Source: Comamonadaceae bacterium (lineage in GTDB: Bacteria; Pseudomonadota; Gammaproteobacteria; Burkholderiales; Burkholderiaceae_C). From it: a DNA stretch of 33,518 nucleotides. This document shows positions 1 through 8,899 of this stretch, piece after piece. The notes below the pieces were generated by a model, which was not told the DNA's origin, searched no databases, and saw only the letters and a program-made list of their open reading frames with translations. The translations under genes and the position numbers were made by a program. Numbering within the stretch: position 1 is the first letter of the stretch; the number at the start of each line of letters is the position of its first letter. The stretch lies in NCBI GenBank assembly GCA_947448885.1, contig CANFPJ010000017.1, positions 1 to 33,518 of the forward strand, read 5' to 3'.

Positions 1-1826
1 AGTTCAGCCACTGAACGGTTGGTAGGTTGGTCCCAAACGATGTAGGACGACTTAAATGTCTGCCCGCCATACTGGATCAGTTTTTCAGCAATGTGGTACT
101 GGTAACCGAGTCGGTCGTCGCCGATGTTGTTTTTGACTGGCAACATAAAGCGCTGCTTTGTGAGCGGGTCTTCAGCAACCATAAATCCAACGCGCGGCGC
201 AGCCGTCCAAGCAGTAGAGCCAGAGAAACGTTGCTGTGCACCGCCATCTGTACGTTTGTTTAAGTGAACAATCAGCAAGATCATTGCGCCTGTTTCTTGG
301 GCTAAGGTTCCAAGTGGCATCAACACCCGTCGGACATCGCTTTCTTTGTAACTGTCGACCTTAGTGCCGAGGTAAGCACTGGGTGGGTCGATGATGATGA
401 GCTTAACGTCACCAATTTGCAAAGCGCGCTCTCGTAAGTCGGTAATATCCAGATCAAGCTGAAACATGTCAACCTCTGTACCTTCACGCGCGACACCTTC
501 AACGATGTGGACTTTTGAGATGTCAGCACCGGCAGCGTCAAGTCGAGGCCGAATCGTGCGAGCCGCGTCGTCTTCGTTTGCAAGGATGATGACTGAACCC
601 AAGTTATTAAAGCCACCAGTTCCCGGCAAGCCACTTCCTGTAGTTACCCCCGCTGCCAAGTTGATTGAGATTTGACTTTTGCCAAGCCCGGGCTCACCAC
701 CAATGACCGCCAACATGCCAAAGGGAAAGCTCTGATCAACCAGCCATTCAACGTGTTCAGGCTTGATATCAGCTGCGCAGACAGTTACAAGTCGACCAGA
801 AGGTTTGAACAGTTGAGTTTGTGGTTTTAATGGCATCTGGCCTACATATCCAGCTTGTTTGGCGTGATATGCCAAAGTGCCGAACCCAATTCCCCGGGAC
901 TCGTCAAAGCCATCCCATACGCGATTGAAGGCGTCTTCATCCCAAGTTGCACCATCAGAACTCCATGAATGTGCAAGGTCATACGAGCAATCCCAGCCTG
1001 TAGCGGCAACAGCCCAGACGACATCGCGCCACTCGCAATACCCAATGTCTGGATCAATTGCCAATAGCATTGCCTTCACTACTGCAATATTTGGGGCCGT
1101 TGAAGGGCTGTTGAACATTTTGCAAGGTGTATGTTTTCCTCGTGTCATCACCAAAGGGGGAAATTTAAGCAAGGTTCGGTCGATGGCTGACGCCATTTCA
1201 TCAAACCCAAGTGGGCCTTCACCCGTTTCCCCAAGCATCGCCAGCTTTGGGTTTTCAGAATCACGAAAGTTCAACGTCCCGGGCACGCGCAGAATCCGCG
1301 CTGCATCTGCGGTGATGGGGTCAGCGTCCAAGAACATACGACGAGACAAGTCTTGGAGCTTGTCAGCAACAGGCTGCCACTCATTCCGCTTGATGACCTC
1401 TGTGAATACCCAAATGGCATGAACGCCATAACCAGTGAGGTTGATCAATGTTGGCTTGGGAAGGCCGGTGTGGATGAGGAAGTGTTGAAGGGCAGCTTGG
1501 ACCGCTTCAACCGTTTCGTATTTGCTGCCTTGATGTGCATCTATATCAAGCCAAAGTGCACAGAGTTCTTCGGCATTGTCTTGTGACCGGGATGCCTTTG
1601 GGTCCGAGTAAGTCGCCATCGAAACCCATGTGTCAGCTTGACCGCTATTGGCAGCAATCAGTGCTAACGCCTGAGCAACATTGATGAAGTGCTTTTCGTA
1701 GTAAGCCCCTTTGGCTGGTTTGAAGCCCAAAACGCCTGGGCCTGTGCGAACTAAACGGAGGTAGGCAGACTGCGAAACCTCAGTAAGTCTTTGATTTTCA
1801 TGGGAAATTTTTGTATAATCGATCAT
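1..1826 (-). CDS. Primase-polymerase/PriCT/RepA-like helicase fusion (C-terminus beyond window)
   Basis: Read by hand on the minus strand: 608 uninterrupted codons from ATG at 1826 to the left edge, so the 3' end is missing. Residues 1-190 resemble an archaeo-eukaryotic-type primase: LWLDIDAH at 91-98 gives the paired acidic metal ligands, TGYGVHAIW (131-139) the conserved-histidine strand, and RILRVPGTLNFR (177-188) is typical of plasmid and phage members. Residues 245-325 look like a PriCT-type helical domain. Residues 370-560 are a RepA/RecA-like ATPase with Walker A GEPGLGKS (377-384) and Walker B LIIIDPP (476-482). The start has GGAAG six bases upstream and an in-frame stop just before it. 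The protein would prime and unwind DNA for autonomous replication of the mobile element that also carries the downstream integrase. Low G+C and different codon use separate it from the host genes. Family assignment is by motif only. Confidence 0.85.
   Translation of the reverse strand, partial: MIDYTKISHENQRLTEVSQSAYLRLVRTGPGVLGFKPAKGAYYEKHFINVAQALALIAANSGQADTWVSMATYSDPKASRSQDNAEELCALWLDIDAHQGSKYETVEAVQAALQHFLIHTGLPKPTLINLTGYGVHAIWVFTEVIKRNEWQPVADKLQDLSRRMFLDADPITADAARILRVPGTLNFRDSENPKLAMLGETGEGPLGFDEMASAIDRTLLKFPPLVMTRGKHTPCKMFNSPSTAPNIAVVKAMLLAIDPDIGYCEWRDVVWAVAATGWDCSYDLAHSWSSDGATWDEDAFNRVWDGFDESRGIGFGTLAYHAKQAGYVGQMPLKPQTQLFKPSGRLVTVCAADIKPEHVEWLVDQSFPFGMLAVIGGEPGLGKSQISINLAAGVTTGSGLPGTGGFNNLGSVIILANEDDAARTIRPRLDAAGADISKVHIVEGVAREGTEVDMFQLDLDITDLRERALQIGDVKLIIIDPPSAYLGTKVDSYKESDVRRVLMPLGTLAQETGAMILLIVHLNKRTDGGAQQRFSGSTAWTAAPRVGFMVAEDPLTKQRFMLPVKNNIGDDRLGYQYHIAEKLIQYGGQTFKSSYIVWDQPTNRSVAE
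1791..1819 (+). promoter_or_regulatory. Strong sigma70-type promoter, antisense to the primase 5' end
   Basis: TTGATT (1791-1796), a 17-base spacer and a perfect TATAAT (1814-1819). It lies inside the first codons of the primase gene and fires away from it, so transcription would start near 1826 and run through the intergenic region toward the integrase. Confidence 0.6.
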
Positions 1827-1849
1827 GATTCTTCCGGTTATGAATCATG
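1824..1849. repeat. Perfect 8-bp inverted repeat over the primase start codon
   Basis: CATGATTC (1824-1831) and GAATCATG (1842-1849) flank a 10-base spacer. In the primase mRNA the start codon lies in the 3' arm and the GGAAG ribosome-binding site lies at the loop/stem junction, so folding would hide the start. As DNA it is also a plausible repressor operator, overlapping the start of the opposing transcript. Confidence 0.55.
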
Positions 1850-1889
1850 CCGAACGCAGGAATATGTGTTGGTCTGCGACTCGGCAAGG

Positions 1890-1921
1890 TAAACAAAGCC
1901 CCACCAGTTGGCGCTGGTGGG
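1890..1921 (-). terminator. Rho-independent terminator in the primase leader
   Basis: On the minus strand CCCACCAG, a 6-base loop (CGCCAA) and CTGGTGGG form a perfect 8-bp stem followed by GCTTTGTTT. The T-rich tail is present only in this direction. It lies about 65 bases before the primase start, so it would attenuate transcription entering that gene. Confidence 0.6.
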
Positions 1922-2083
1922 AGTCCTTGACACTTGAATCGCAAACAAATTTAACGTGGCTGTTGTTCCACGACAGTCACTACAGGCGGTCATTACCGTA
2001 GTGGCTGCTACCTTTATGCCGAAGGCACCGAAGTTGTTTCAAGGCAATATGCAAACTTCGTAACCCACCATGGTGGTGGAGTG
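1890..2083 (-). ncRNA. Candidate structured leader RNA upstream of the primase
   Basis: About 190 bases between a minus-strand promoter (2089-2117) and a terminator (1890-1921), with no convincing open frame. Reading 5' to 3' there are successive foldable elements: palindrome CCACCATGGTGG (2065-2076); CGAAGTT/AACTTCG arms (2029-2035 and 2054-2060); a TGCC/GGCA mini-hairpin near 2020; a compound hairpin with CACTAC/GTAGTG outer arms (1978-1983, 1998-2003) and a GGT/ACC inner stem; CGTGG/CCACG (1955-1959, 1968-1972); then the terminator. The layout recalls premature-termination control such as the P4 satellite CI RNA leader, but no sequence homology to it is claimed. Confidence 0.45.
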
Positions 2084-2088
2084 ATGAG

Positions 2089-2117
2089 ATATTAACCCAA
2101 CTCTTTCGGCTAATCAA
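2089..2117 (-). promoter_or_regulatory. Sigma70-like promoter for the leader RNA/primase
   Basis: On the minus strand TTGATT (2117-2112), a 17-base spacer and TAATAT (2094-2089). It sits just after the integrase stop codon and points at the primase gene. Four of six positions match the consensus in each box, with ideal spacing. Confidence 0.45.
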
Positions 2118-2136
2118 ATGTTCAGCCGAGTTTTTT
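2105..2136 (+). terminator. Rho-independent terminator on the plus strand
   Basis: TTCGGCT (2105-2111) pairs with AGCCGAG (2124-2130, one G-T pair) across a 12-base loop, followed directly by six T residues (2131-2136). It overlaps the 3' end of the integrase gene and would stop transcription arriving from the 1791-1819 promoter. There is no T run on the opposite strand. Confidence 0.6.
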
Positions 2137-3105
2137 CGCCAAGTCTATTGCCGATGGCCGGTAATATCGTTTGAGCACCATCAGGCTCTTGTGCCCGCTG
2201 ACCGCAGCCAACTCGATCACGTTGGGTAACCTTTCTGCCATACGTGTGATCGCCGTGCGTCTCAAGTCATGGAATCGAACTCCGTCCAAACCCGATCGAC
2301 GAACTCCTCTTTTGAACGCTGCATCCAGCGTGAAATATTTCACTGGAATCACCACACCGCTGATATGCCGGGGCAACTCAGCCAACACATTAACCGCAAC
2401 CGAGGAGAGTGGTACGGTCCGAGAATCACCATTTTTAGTATCGGGTAAGAAAGCCGTCCGCCCCTGCAAGTCAATGTGCTCCCATTTCAATGAGAGTAAC
2501 TCACCCCGACGCATCGCAGTTGCAAGCGCAAGCTGTACCGCTGGTTTGGTCCAATGGCTCCTGCGCCCAGTCGGCTCCAGAGCTTGCAACAATTTAGAAA
2601 TCTCCTCATCGTTTAACACCCGTGAGCGAGCTTGCGGACTTTGTGGCTTACGGACCATCTGAACAGGGTTTGGAACATTTATGCCCCATTCCCTACGAGC
2701 GTGATTGATGATGGCCGAGAGGTATGCCAGTTCGCGGATTACCGTGCCACCACTGACCTCTGTGAGTCGCTCATCCCTGAAACCAGCAATACGGCTTGCA
2801 CTCAGGTTTGCCATACTCCACTGTGCGATTGGATTGCGCATGATGGCTTTTAGTCTGATGGTGTCCGATGTTGCGCCTTTCATGGTCGGTGTCACCTCTT
2901 TCAGATACCGCGCAATCGCATCGCCTAAGGTAGTCCGGTGGGCCTCGTTGACGCTGACGAACTGCCCTTTGTCTAATTCGGACTCGACCGACCGAGCCCA
3001 TTTCTCAGCTTCACCCTTGGTTTCAAATGTCTTGGTGACCTCTGGGTAACCTTGACGGCGTACACGCGCTTGCCAGCCGTTGCCGTGTTGTCTAAACGAT
3101 GCCAT
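2122..3105 (-). CDS. Site-specific tyrosine recombinase (phage/island integrase)
   Basis: The 327-residue protein has the usual layout: an N-terminal arm-binding region (about 1-55), a SAM-like core-binding domain (about 58-140) and a catalytic domain (about 160-327). Catalytic residues can be placed: Arg199 in TAMRRGEL, Lys224 in TKNGD, His279 and Arg282 in HDLRR, His305 in SGHKS, and nucleophile Tyr314 in LKRYY. I chose ATG 3105 because GAGGAA lies five bases before it; an in-frame ATG at 3138 would add 11 residues but has no better ribosome-binding site. It catalyses integration and excision of the element, whose right end must lie close by, between this gene and moaC. No excisionase gene is visible. 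Confidence 0.92.
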   Translation of the reverse strand: MASFRQHGNGWQARVRRQGYPEVTKTFETKGEAEKWARSVESELDKGQFVSVNEAHRTTLGDAIARYLKEVTPTMKGATSDTIRLKAIMRNPIAQWSMANLSASRIAGFRDERLTEVSGGTVIRELAYLSAIINHARREWGINVPNPVQMVRKPQSPQARSRVLNDEEISKLLQALEPTGRRSHWTKPAVQLALATAMRRGELLSLKWEHIDLQGRTAFLPDTKNGDSRTVPLSSVAVNVLAELPRHISGVVIPVKYFTLDAAFKRGVRRSGLDGVRFHDLRRTAITRMAERLPNVIELAAVSGHKSLMVLKRYYRPSAIDLAKKLG

Positions 3106-3119
3106 GACTGTTCCTCGAT

Positions 3120-3137
3120 TGGGACAGAAATGGGACA
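3120..3137. repeat. Direct repeat TGGGACA upstream of the integrase
   Basis: Two identical TGGGACA heptamers (3120-3126 and 3131-3137) are separated by GAAA, immediately before the integrase ribosome-binding site. Short direct repeats here are what arm-type integrase or excisionase binding sites look like; a role in attachment or autoregulation is inferred. Confidence 0.4.
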
Positions 3138-3181
3138 AAGCCTTATTCCAAAGGTGGCTCCATAATTGATTTGTTAGCGCC
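3138..3181. other. Probable right boundary (attachment region) of the mobile element
   Basis: Composition changes from moderate G+C (integrase side) to the high G+C host style within this stretch, which is squeezed between the integrase leader and the last codon of moaC. The attachment core should lie here or in the 3' end of moaC. The partner copy is outside the window, so the core cannot be defined. Confidence 0.4.
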
Positions 3182-3660
3182 TACTCCCCCGCCACAAAAC
3201 TCCCACTCTTGCCCCCGTGCTTTTCTAAAAGCTTCACATCGGTCATCACCATGCCACGGTCAGCGGCTTTGCACATGTCGTAAATCGTCAATAGCGCCAC
3301 TTGCACCGCGGTGAGGGCTTCCATTTCGACGCCAGTGGGGCCCAGGGTTTCGGCGCTGGCTTTGCACACCACGCTGGGGTTGGCGTGGTCCAGCTCAAAG
3401 CTGACGGTCACCCGGGTGAGCGCCAAGGGGTGACACAAGGGGATGAGGTCGCTGGTTTTCTTCGCCGCCATGATGCCGGCCAAGCGGGCCACGCCCAGCA
3501 CATCGCCTTTTTTGGCGTTGCCATGCGCAATCAATTCCAGGGTGCGCGCTTGCATGTGGATGCGGCCTTGGGCCACGGCCACGCGGTGGGTGTGGGCTTT
3601 TTGCGCCACGTCAACCATGTGGGCTTGGCCATGCGCATCAAAGTGGGTGAGTTCGGACAT
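3181..3660 (-). CDS. moaC: Cyclic pyranopterin monophosphate synthase MoaC
   Basis: MoaC converts the MoaA product (3',8-cyclo-7,8-dihydro-GTP) to cyclic pyranopterin monophosphate, the first stable intermediate of molybdenum-cofactor synthesis, in the cytosol. The 159-residue protein is full length for the family. It has [18 protein letters not shown] (52-69), LIPLCHPL (72-79), the [10 protein letters not shown] block (110-119), and Asp128 and Lys131 at the positions I recall as catalytic in E. coli MoaC. ATG 3660 (MSELTHF) was chosen because the further upstream frame has no family similarity. It is transcribed divergently from the M48 protease gene. The mobile element lies directly downstream, and the reading frame is intact. 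Confidence 0.96.
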   Translation of the reverse strand: MSELTHFDAHGQAHMVDVAQKAHTHRVAVAQGRIHMQARTLELIAHGNAKKGDVLGVARLAGIMAAKKTSDLIPLCHPLALTRVTVSFELDHANPSVVCKASAETLGPTGVEMEALTAVQVALLTIYDMCKAADRGMVMTDVKLLEKHGGKSGSFVAGE

Positions 3661-3732
3661 GCGGTGTGTGGGGGTCGGGTTGCAAATGCGCGTCCGTTGG
3701 TGGGCGCGGGGTAACATGCCCATCATACGGTC

Positions 3733-5307
3733 ATGAACAGTCCTTTTGCCCTTGCCCCATGGTTGCGCCGCTGCTGGTGCGTGCCGCGTGCGGCCGTGTT
3801 GTGCGCGACGATGTTGGCGCTGCCCCTGCCCTTGTCACAGGCCCAAGGCGTGGCGCCATCGCGCTTGCCCAGCTTGGGGGACGCGGGCGATATTTCTTTG
3901 GTCTCGGAGCGGCGCATTGGCGACAGCATCATGCGCGAGATTTACAAAGACCCCGATTACCTGGACGACCCGGTGTTGGGCGAGCAAATGCAGCAAATTT
4001 GGTTGCGTTTGATGCAAGCCGCGCGCGACCGCGGCGAGTTGTCGGCCGAGTTGCAACAGCGCTTTGCCTGGGAAGTGAGCCTGATCCGCGACCCCAGCGT
4101 GAACGCCTTTGCCATGCCGGGGGGCTATTTGGGCGTGCATTTGGGTTTGATCGCCACGGTGGGCAACCGCCATGAGCTGGCCTCGGTGTTGGCGCATGAA
4201 TTGACCCATGTGACGCAACGCCACATTGCGCGCTTGATGTCGCGCCAAAGCCAACAGTCGCCGCTGCTGATGGGGGCCATGTTGTTGGCCATTTTGGCGG
4301 CCAGCAAAAGCCCCACCGCTGGCACCGCGATGATCTCAGGCGGTCAAGCGCTGGCGATCCAAACCCAATTGAATTTTTCCCGCGACATGGAGCGCGAGGC
4401 CGATCGGGTGGGCTTTGGGGTGATGGCCGATGCGGGCTTTGACACCCAGGGTTTTGTCGGCATGTTTGAAAAGCTGCAAATCGCTGCGCGCTTGAATGAC
4501 CGGGGCAACTACCCTTATTTGCGCAGCCACCCGTTGACCACTGAGCGCATTGCCGACATGCAATTGCGCCAACCCGGTTTGGCCCAAAGCAAACCCGCCC
4601 AAGCCGATTGGGACGATGTGCTCACCGGGGCGCGCGCCCGGGCCTTGGTGCAAACCAGCGTGGAGGGCATGCGCCGTTTGTCCGAGGCCGCCCAAGACAG
4701 CGACTTGGACACTTATGCGCCACAGCGCCAAGCCGCGGTGCTGTATGCCGCGGTGCTGTCTGACCTGCGCTTGAAGCAAGCCTTGCCCGCGCAGCAAAAG
4801 TTGGCGCGTTTGGGCCCCTTGCTGTCGCAGGCTGCACCCGTGTGGTGGCGCGGTGCGCGCGCTGAAGTGGCTTTGCAAACGGGCCAAGCGCAAGCGGCGG
4901 TGGATGTGCTGCAGCCGCAGATGTCGCGCCAAAACCGCGCCGAGGTGTTGTGGCTCGCCCAAGCGCGGCTGGCCTTGCGCCAAACCGCCACCTGCGATGC
5001 CGCTGCCCAAGATTTGGAGGCCTGGATGCTCTCGCGCCCACGTGACGCGCTGGCCTGGACCTTGTTGTCACAGGCCTTGCAGTGCCAGGGCAAAACCTTG
5101 CGCGCCATTCGCGCCCAGGCCCAGGTGCATTGGTTGCAGCACGATCTGACCGGGGCCCAAGACCGCTTGCGCGCCGCCCAAGCCTTGGTGCAGCAAAAAA
5201 CCCGCGACGGGCAAATGGAGCGCGGCGATCACATCGAGGCGTCGATCATTGACGCCAATTTGCGCGAGTTGGACTCACTGCGGCGGGAACAATTGCTTCA
5301 GCGCTGA
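3733..5307 (+). CDS. BepA-like M48 metalloprotease with C-terminal TPR region
   Basis: A 524-residue periplasmic zinc protease related to BepA/YfgC, which degrades or assists misassembled outer-membrane proteins such as LptD and BamA. Residues 1-38 form a signal peptide with a basic n-region, a hydrophobic core and an AQA-G cleavage area. HELTH at 155-159 supplies two zinc-binding histidines and the catalytic glutamate, and Glu222 in MEREADR is the third zinc ligand. Residues about 295-515 are alanine-, glutamine- and leucine-rich helical repeats consistent with TPRs. The gene is head-to-head with moaC, and its last 33 bases overlap the convergent membrane-protein gene. E. coli BepA is somewhat shorter (about 490 residues). 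Confidence 0.93.
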   Translation: MNSPFALAPWLRRCWCVPRAAVLCATMLALPLPLSQAQGVAPSRLPSLGDAGDISLVSERRIGDSIMREIYKDPDYLDDPVLGEQMQQIWLRLMQAARDRGELSAELQQRFAWEVSLIRDPSVNAFAMPGGYLGVHLGLIATVGNRHELASVLAHELTHVTQRHIARLMSRQSQQSPLLMGAMLLAILAASKSPTAGTAMISGGQALAIQTQLNFSRDMEREADRVGFGVMADAGFDTQGFVGMFEKLQIAARLNDRGNYPYLRSHPLTTERIADMQLRQPGLAQSKPAQADWDDVLTGARARALVQTSVEGMRRLSEAAQDSDLDTYAPQRQAAVLYAAVLSDLRLKQALPAQQKLARLGPLLSQAAPVWWRGARAEVALQTGQAQAAVDVLQPQMSRQNRAEVLWLAQARLALRQTATCDAAAQDLEAWMLSRPRDALAWTLLSQALQCQGKTLRAIRAQAQVHWLQHDLTGAQDRLRAAQALVQQKTRDGQMERGDHIEASIIDANLRELDSLRREQLLQR

Positions 5308-5628
5308 GTCGATGAGCATGCCCAGGGCCGAATAAATCAGCGAGCCGACCAAGGCGTCGCCAAAGCTGTCGACACGAAAGTCGTTGAGCAGTTCGGCGGC
5401 CATCCAAAACAAAAACGCATTGATCACAAACACAAACAGGCCCAGGCTGAGCACGGTCACCGGCAGGGTCAGCAGCACCAGCAAGGGACGCAGCAACAGG
5501 TTGAGCAAGCCAATCACCAGCGCGGCCGATAAGGCCACGGCAAAGTTGGCCACTTCAATGCCCGGGTGAAGCTCCGACAAGGCGATCAAAGCCGTGGCGC
5601 TGAGCAGCCACTTGAGCAAGAGCTTCAT
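5275..5628 (-). CDS. YvlD/phage-holin-family-4 small membrane protein
   Basis: A 117-residue inner-membrane protein with four hydrophobic segments (about 1-20, 27-45, 48-72 and 92-108). The LIGLLNLLLRPLL and LTLPVTVLSLGLFVFVINA type motifs mark the widespread YvlD (DUF360, phage holin family) proteins. Despite the name it is a chromosomal housekeeping-type gene, and its biochemical role is not known to me. ATG 5628 has GAGG six bases upstream; a TTG two codons earlier is less likely. Its 3' end overlaps the convergent M48 protease gene by 33 bases. Confidence 0.88.
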   Translation of the reverse strand: MKLLLKWLLSATALIALSELHPGIEVANFAVALSAALVIGLLNLLLRPLLVLLTLPVTVLSLGLFVFVINAFLFWMAAELLNDFRVDSFGDALVGSLIYSALGMLIDSALKQLFPPQ

Positions 5629-5705
5629 GCCCAACCTCGGCGCACGCCACAGGGCAGGCTGGCGTGCAGGCGAGGGCTCATGGTGTGCCGGGGTGATGCT
5701 CTATC

Positions 5706-6176
5706 ATGCACCCCCCCATGGATGCCATTCACATCACCGACATCGAAGCCGCCATTAATTTTTGGCGCGAGCGCAAGCCTTCGCCCGATGGCATCACCTT
5801 GGCCCCTGAGATCCGTGCTTTGGCCGAGGTGTATGCCTTGATGGTCTACCACCACGAGGACGAGGTGGCCGAAAAAGGTTTTCCGAGCAAGGCCATGGCC
5901 GCTTGGCGCGCTTGGTACGAAACGACCCCCGACACCCCGTGCATTGCCATTTGCTCGACCAGCCAAGGCGACGCCTGGTGCAAAGGTTGCGGGCGCAGTT
6001 TTGACGAGGTGCAGCGCTGGACCGAGATGGGCCCGGGCGCCAAACGCGCCACGTGGCGGCGCATCACCTTGAGTGCGGATTCTTGGCGCTTCAACCGCTA
6101 TGCCGAACGCGCCACCGAAAAAGGCCAGACGGCAGATGTGACCGCAACGCCGACGGCGAACGCCCCTGGCGGCTGA
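5706..6176 (+). CDS. DUF3717-DUF1289 two-domain protein
   Basis: A 156-residue cytosolic protein. Residues about 5-50 (IHITDIEAAINFWRER) match the DUF3717 pattern seen in Burkholderiales. Residues about 78-122 carry the DUF1289 cysteine pattern C-x3-C-x8-C-x2-C (CIAIC...WCKGCGR), a likely zinc or iron-sulfur site, followed by the W-E/R-M-x-P-x-x-(R/K) region. The tail after 140 is low-complexity Thr/Ala. The start at 5706 is chosen over the ATG at 5718 because GGGGTG lies about 11 bases upstream. The gene converges with yaeQ. Function is unknown; a metal-binding role is inferred from the cysteines only. Confidence 0.85.
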   Translation: MHPPMDAIHITDIEAAINFWRERKPSPDGITLAPEIRALAEVYALMVYHHEDEVAEKGFPSKAMAAWRAWYETTPDTPCIAICSTSQGDAWCKGCGRSFDEVQRWTEMGPGAKRATWRRITLSADSWRFNRYAERATEKGQTADVTATPTANAPGG

Positions 6177-6180
6177 ACCC

Positions 6181-6205
6181 CGTTGGCGGTGACTCACCGC
6201 CAACG
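6181..6205. terminator. Hairpin between convergent genes
   Basis: CGTTGGCGGT (6181-6190) and ACCGCCAACG (6196-6205) form a perfect 10-bp stem with loop GACTC, spanning the yaeQ stop codon. Its place between convergent genes suggests bidirectional termination or mRNA 3'-end protection, but neither strand has a T run after it. Confidence 0.5.
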
Positions 6206-6754
6206 CTCGCATTCCACATTCACCGTGCCACGGGCACTGCCCAGCATCAGCACGCCCTCTTGCACCGTGGCTTGCAAAGACATGCTGCGCTCGGCCAGGC
6301 CGACCAGCGCTTGAGCGGTGTCGGCGGGGATGCGCCAAACTTGCAAGTTGCGCGGCTTGGTCAAGCCATTTTGGATGCCGCGCCACCACACATCCGCCGC
6401 ATGGTGAAAGGCGTAGACGCACACCTGGTCGGCCAGGCCGCAGGCTTTGAGCAAGGGTTTGTCTTGGGGCTGGCCCACTTCGATCCACCAGCGAGGACGA
6501 CCGGTGAAATCGCGCAGCAAGACATCGGGCTCGTTGGGGTCGGACAGGCCCGCGCCAAACAACAAATGGCCATCGCCATGGCAGGTGTCTTGCAACTCAT
6601 GCGCATGCAGCGCCATGGCCACCAAGCGCACCATCATGCGTTCGTCGGTTTCACTGGGGTGGCGCGCCAGGGTGAAGGCGTGATCGGCGTAATAGCTGTG
6701 ATCGATGTCAGCGATCTGCAATTGCGCCTTGAAGATGGTGGATTTGGTGGCCAT
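6194..6754 (-). CDS. yaeQ: YaeQ family protein
   Basis: A 186-residue protein starting MATKSTIFKAQL, matching the YaeQ family (about 180 residues). The core contains EPDVLL (75-80) and WIEVGQP (90-96), the acidic positions of the PD-(D/E)xK nuclease-like fold reported for this family; whether it cuts DNA is not established. The start codon at 6754 lies one base after the purB stop (TGA G ATG), so it is translationally coupled to purB and forms an operon with it. The longer upstream frame was rejected because it lies wholly within purB. Confidence 0.93.
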   Translation of the reverse strand: MATKSTIFKAQLQIADIDHSYYADHAFTLARHPSETDERMMVRLVAMALHAHELQDTCHGDGHLLFGAGLSDPNEPDVLLRDFTGRPRWWIEVGQPQDKPLLKACGLADQVCVYAFHHAADVWWRGIQNGLTKPRNLQVWRIPADTAQALVGLAERSMSLQATVQEGVLMLGSARGTVNVECERWR

Positions 6755-6755
6755 C

Positions 6756-8212
<1,457 letters not shown>

Positions 8213-8281
8213 GGGAATCGCACATCCGCATCGGCCACATCGCCCGATAGAATGAAGGCCACTTCGCTTTGACCGCTCAGC

Positions 8282-8899
8282 ATGAAACTCATTGGTGCCC
8301 TCACCAGCCCTTACGTTCGCAAAGTGCGCATCGTGATGGCCGAAAAAAAACTCGACTATCAATTTGTTTTAGAAGACGTGTGGTCGGCCCAAACCGCCAT
8401 TGCTTTGTCCAACCCCTTGGGCAAGGTGCCTTGTTTGATCATGGAAGGTGGCGAGGCCTTGTTTGACTCGCGGGTGATCGTCGAGTACCTGGACACCTTG
8501 TCGCCGGTGGGCAAGCTCATCGCTTCGTCGGGGCGCGAGCGCGCCGAAATCAAAACCTGGGAGGCCTTGGCCGATGGTTTGTTGGATGCGGCCATCCTGG
8601 CCCGTTTGGAAAACACCTGGCCCGGTCGCGAAGAAGGCCAACGCAGCCCCGCTTGGGTGGCGCGGCAAATGGACAAAATCGATTTGGCCTTGAGTGCCAT
8701 GGCCCGCGGCTTGGGCGAGCGCAGTTTTTGCTCGGGCACGCATTTCAGTTTGGCCGATATTGCCGTGGGTTGTGCCCTGGGCTACTTGGACTTTCGCTTT
8801 CCCCAGATCGATTGGCGCAGCCAACACCCGGTGCTGGACAAACTGCACGAGCGCTTGAGCCAGCGCAGCAGCTTCAGCGAGACCGCGCCGCCGGCTTGA
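8282..8899 (+). CDS. Glutathione S-transferase (YibF-like)
   Basis: A 205-residue cytosolic protein. The thioredoxin-like N-terminal domain (1-80) has TSPYVRKVRI at 8-17, with the serine commonly used by this class, the cis-proline region NPLGKVPCLI (44-53) and the glutathione gamma-Glu-binding DSRVIVEYL (62-70). The helical C-terminal domain has the folding motif FSLADIAVGCALGYLDFR (around 153-170). It resembles E. coli YibF most closely from memory; the substrate is unknown. It starts head-to-head with purB, with a TAGAAT -10-like box at 8248-8253. The 3' end overlaps the convergent NTF2-like gene by 26 bases. Confidence 0.93.
   Translation: MKLIGALTSPYVRKVRIVMAEKKLDYQFVLEDVWSAQTAIALSNPLGKVPCLIMEGGEALFDSRVIVEYLDTLSPVGKLIASSGRERAEIKTWEALADGLLDAAILARLENTWPGREEGQRSPAWVARQMDKIDLALSAMARGLGERSFCSGTHFSLADIAVGCALGYLDFRFPQIDWRSQHPVLDKLHERLSQRSSFSETAPPA

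Larger units (their letters stand above)
1827..2136 (+). ncRNA. Candidate plus-strand antisense transcript
   Basis: Bounded by the TTGATT-N17-TATAAT promoter at 1791-1819 and the hairpin-plus-T6 terminator at 2105-2136, giving a predicted RNA of about 300 bases antisense to the whole leader between integrase and primase. It contains a 58-codon open frame (1825-2001, with further in-frame ATGs at 1840 and 1864). The first ATG would be leaderless and none has a well-spaced ribosome-binding site. A 27-codon frame starts at 1847. I cannot tell whether either is translated. The composition (several tryptophans, no recognisable domain) and the many hairpins favour a regulatory RNA. Confidence 0.35.

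Noticed and set aside
877-1586. Plus-strand frames of 181 and 77 codons within the left end
   Set aside because: They are antisense to the primase-helicase gene, which is continuous over 608 codons and carries Walker and primase motifs.
1825-2001. 58-codon plus-strand frame in the integrase-primase gap
   Set aside because: Not called as a gene: leaderless or with a poorly spaced ribosome-binding site, no recognised domain, and it lies over strongly structured RNA. It is kept as a possibility within the antisense transcript.
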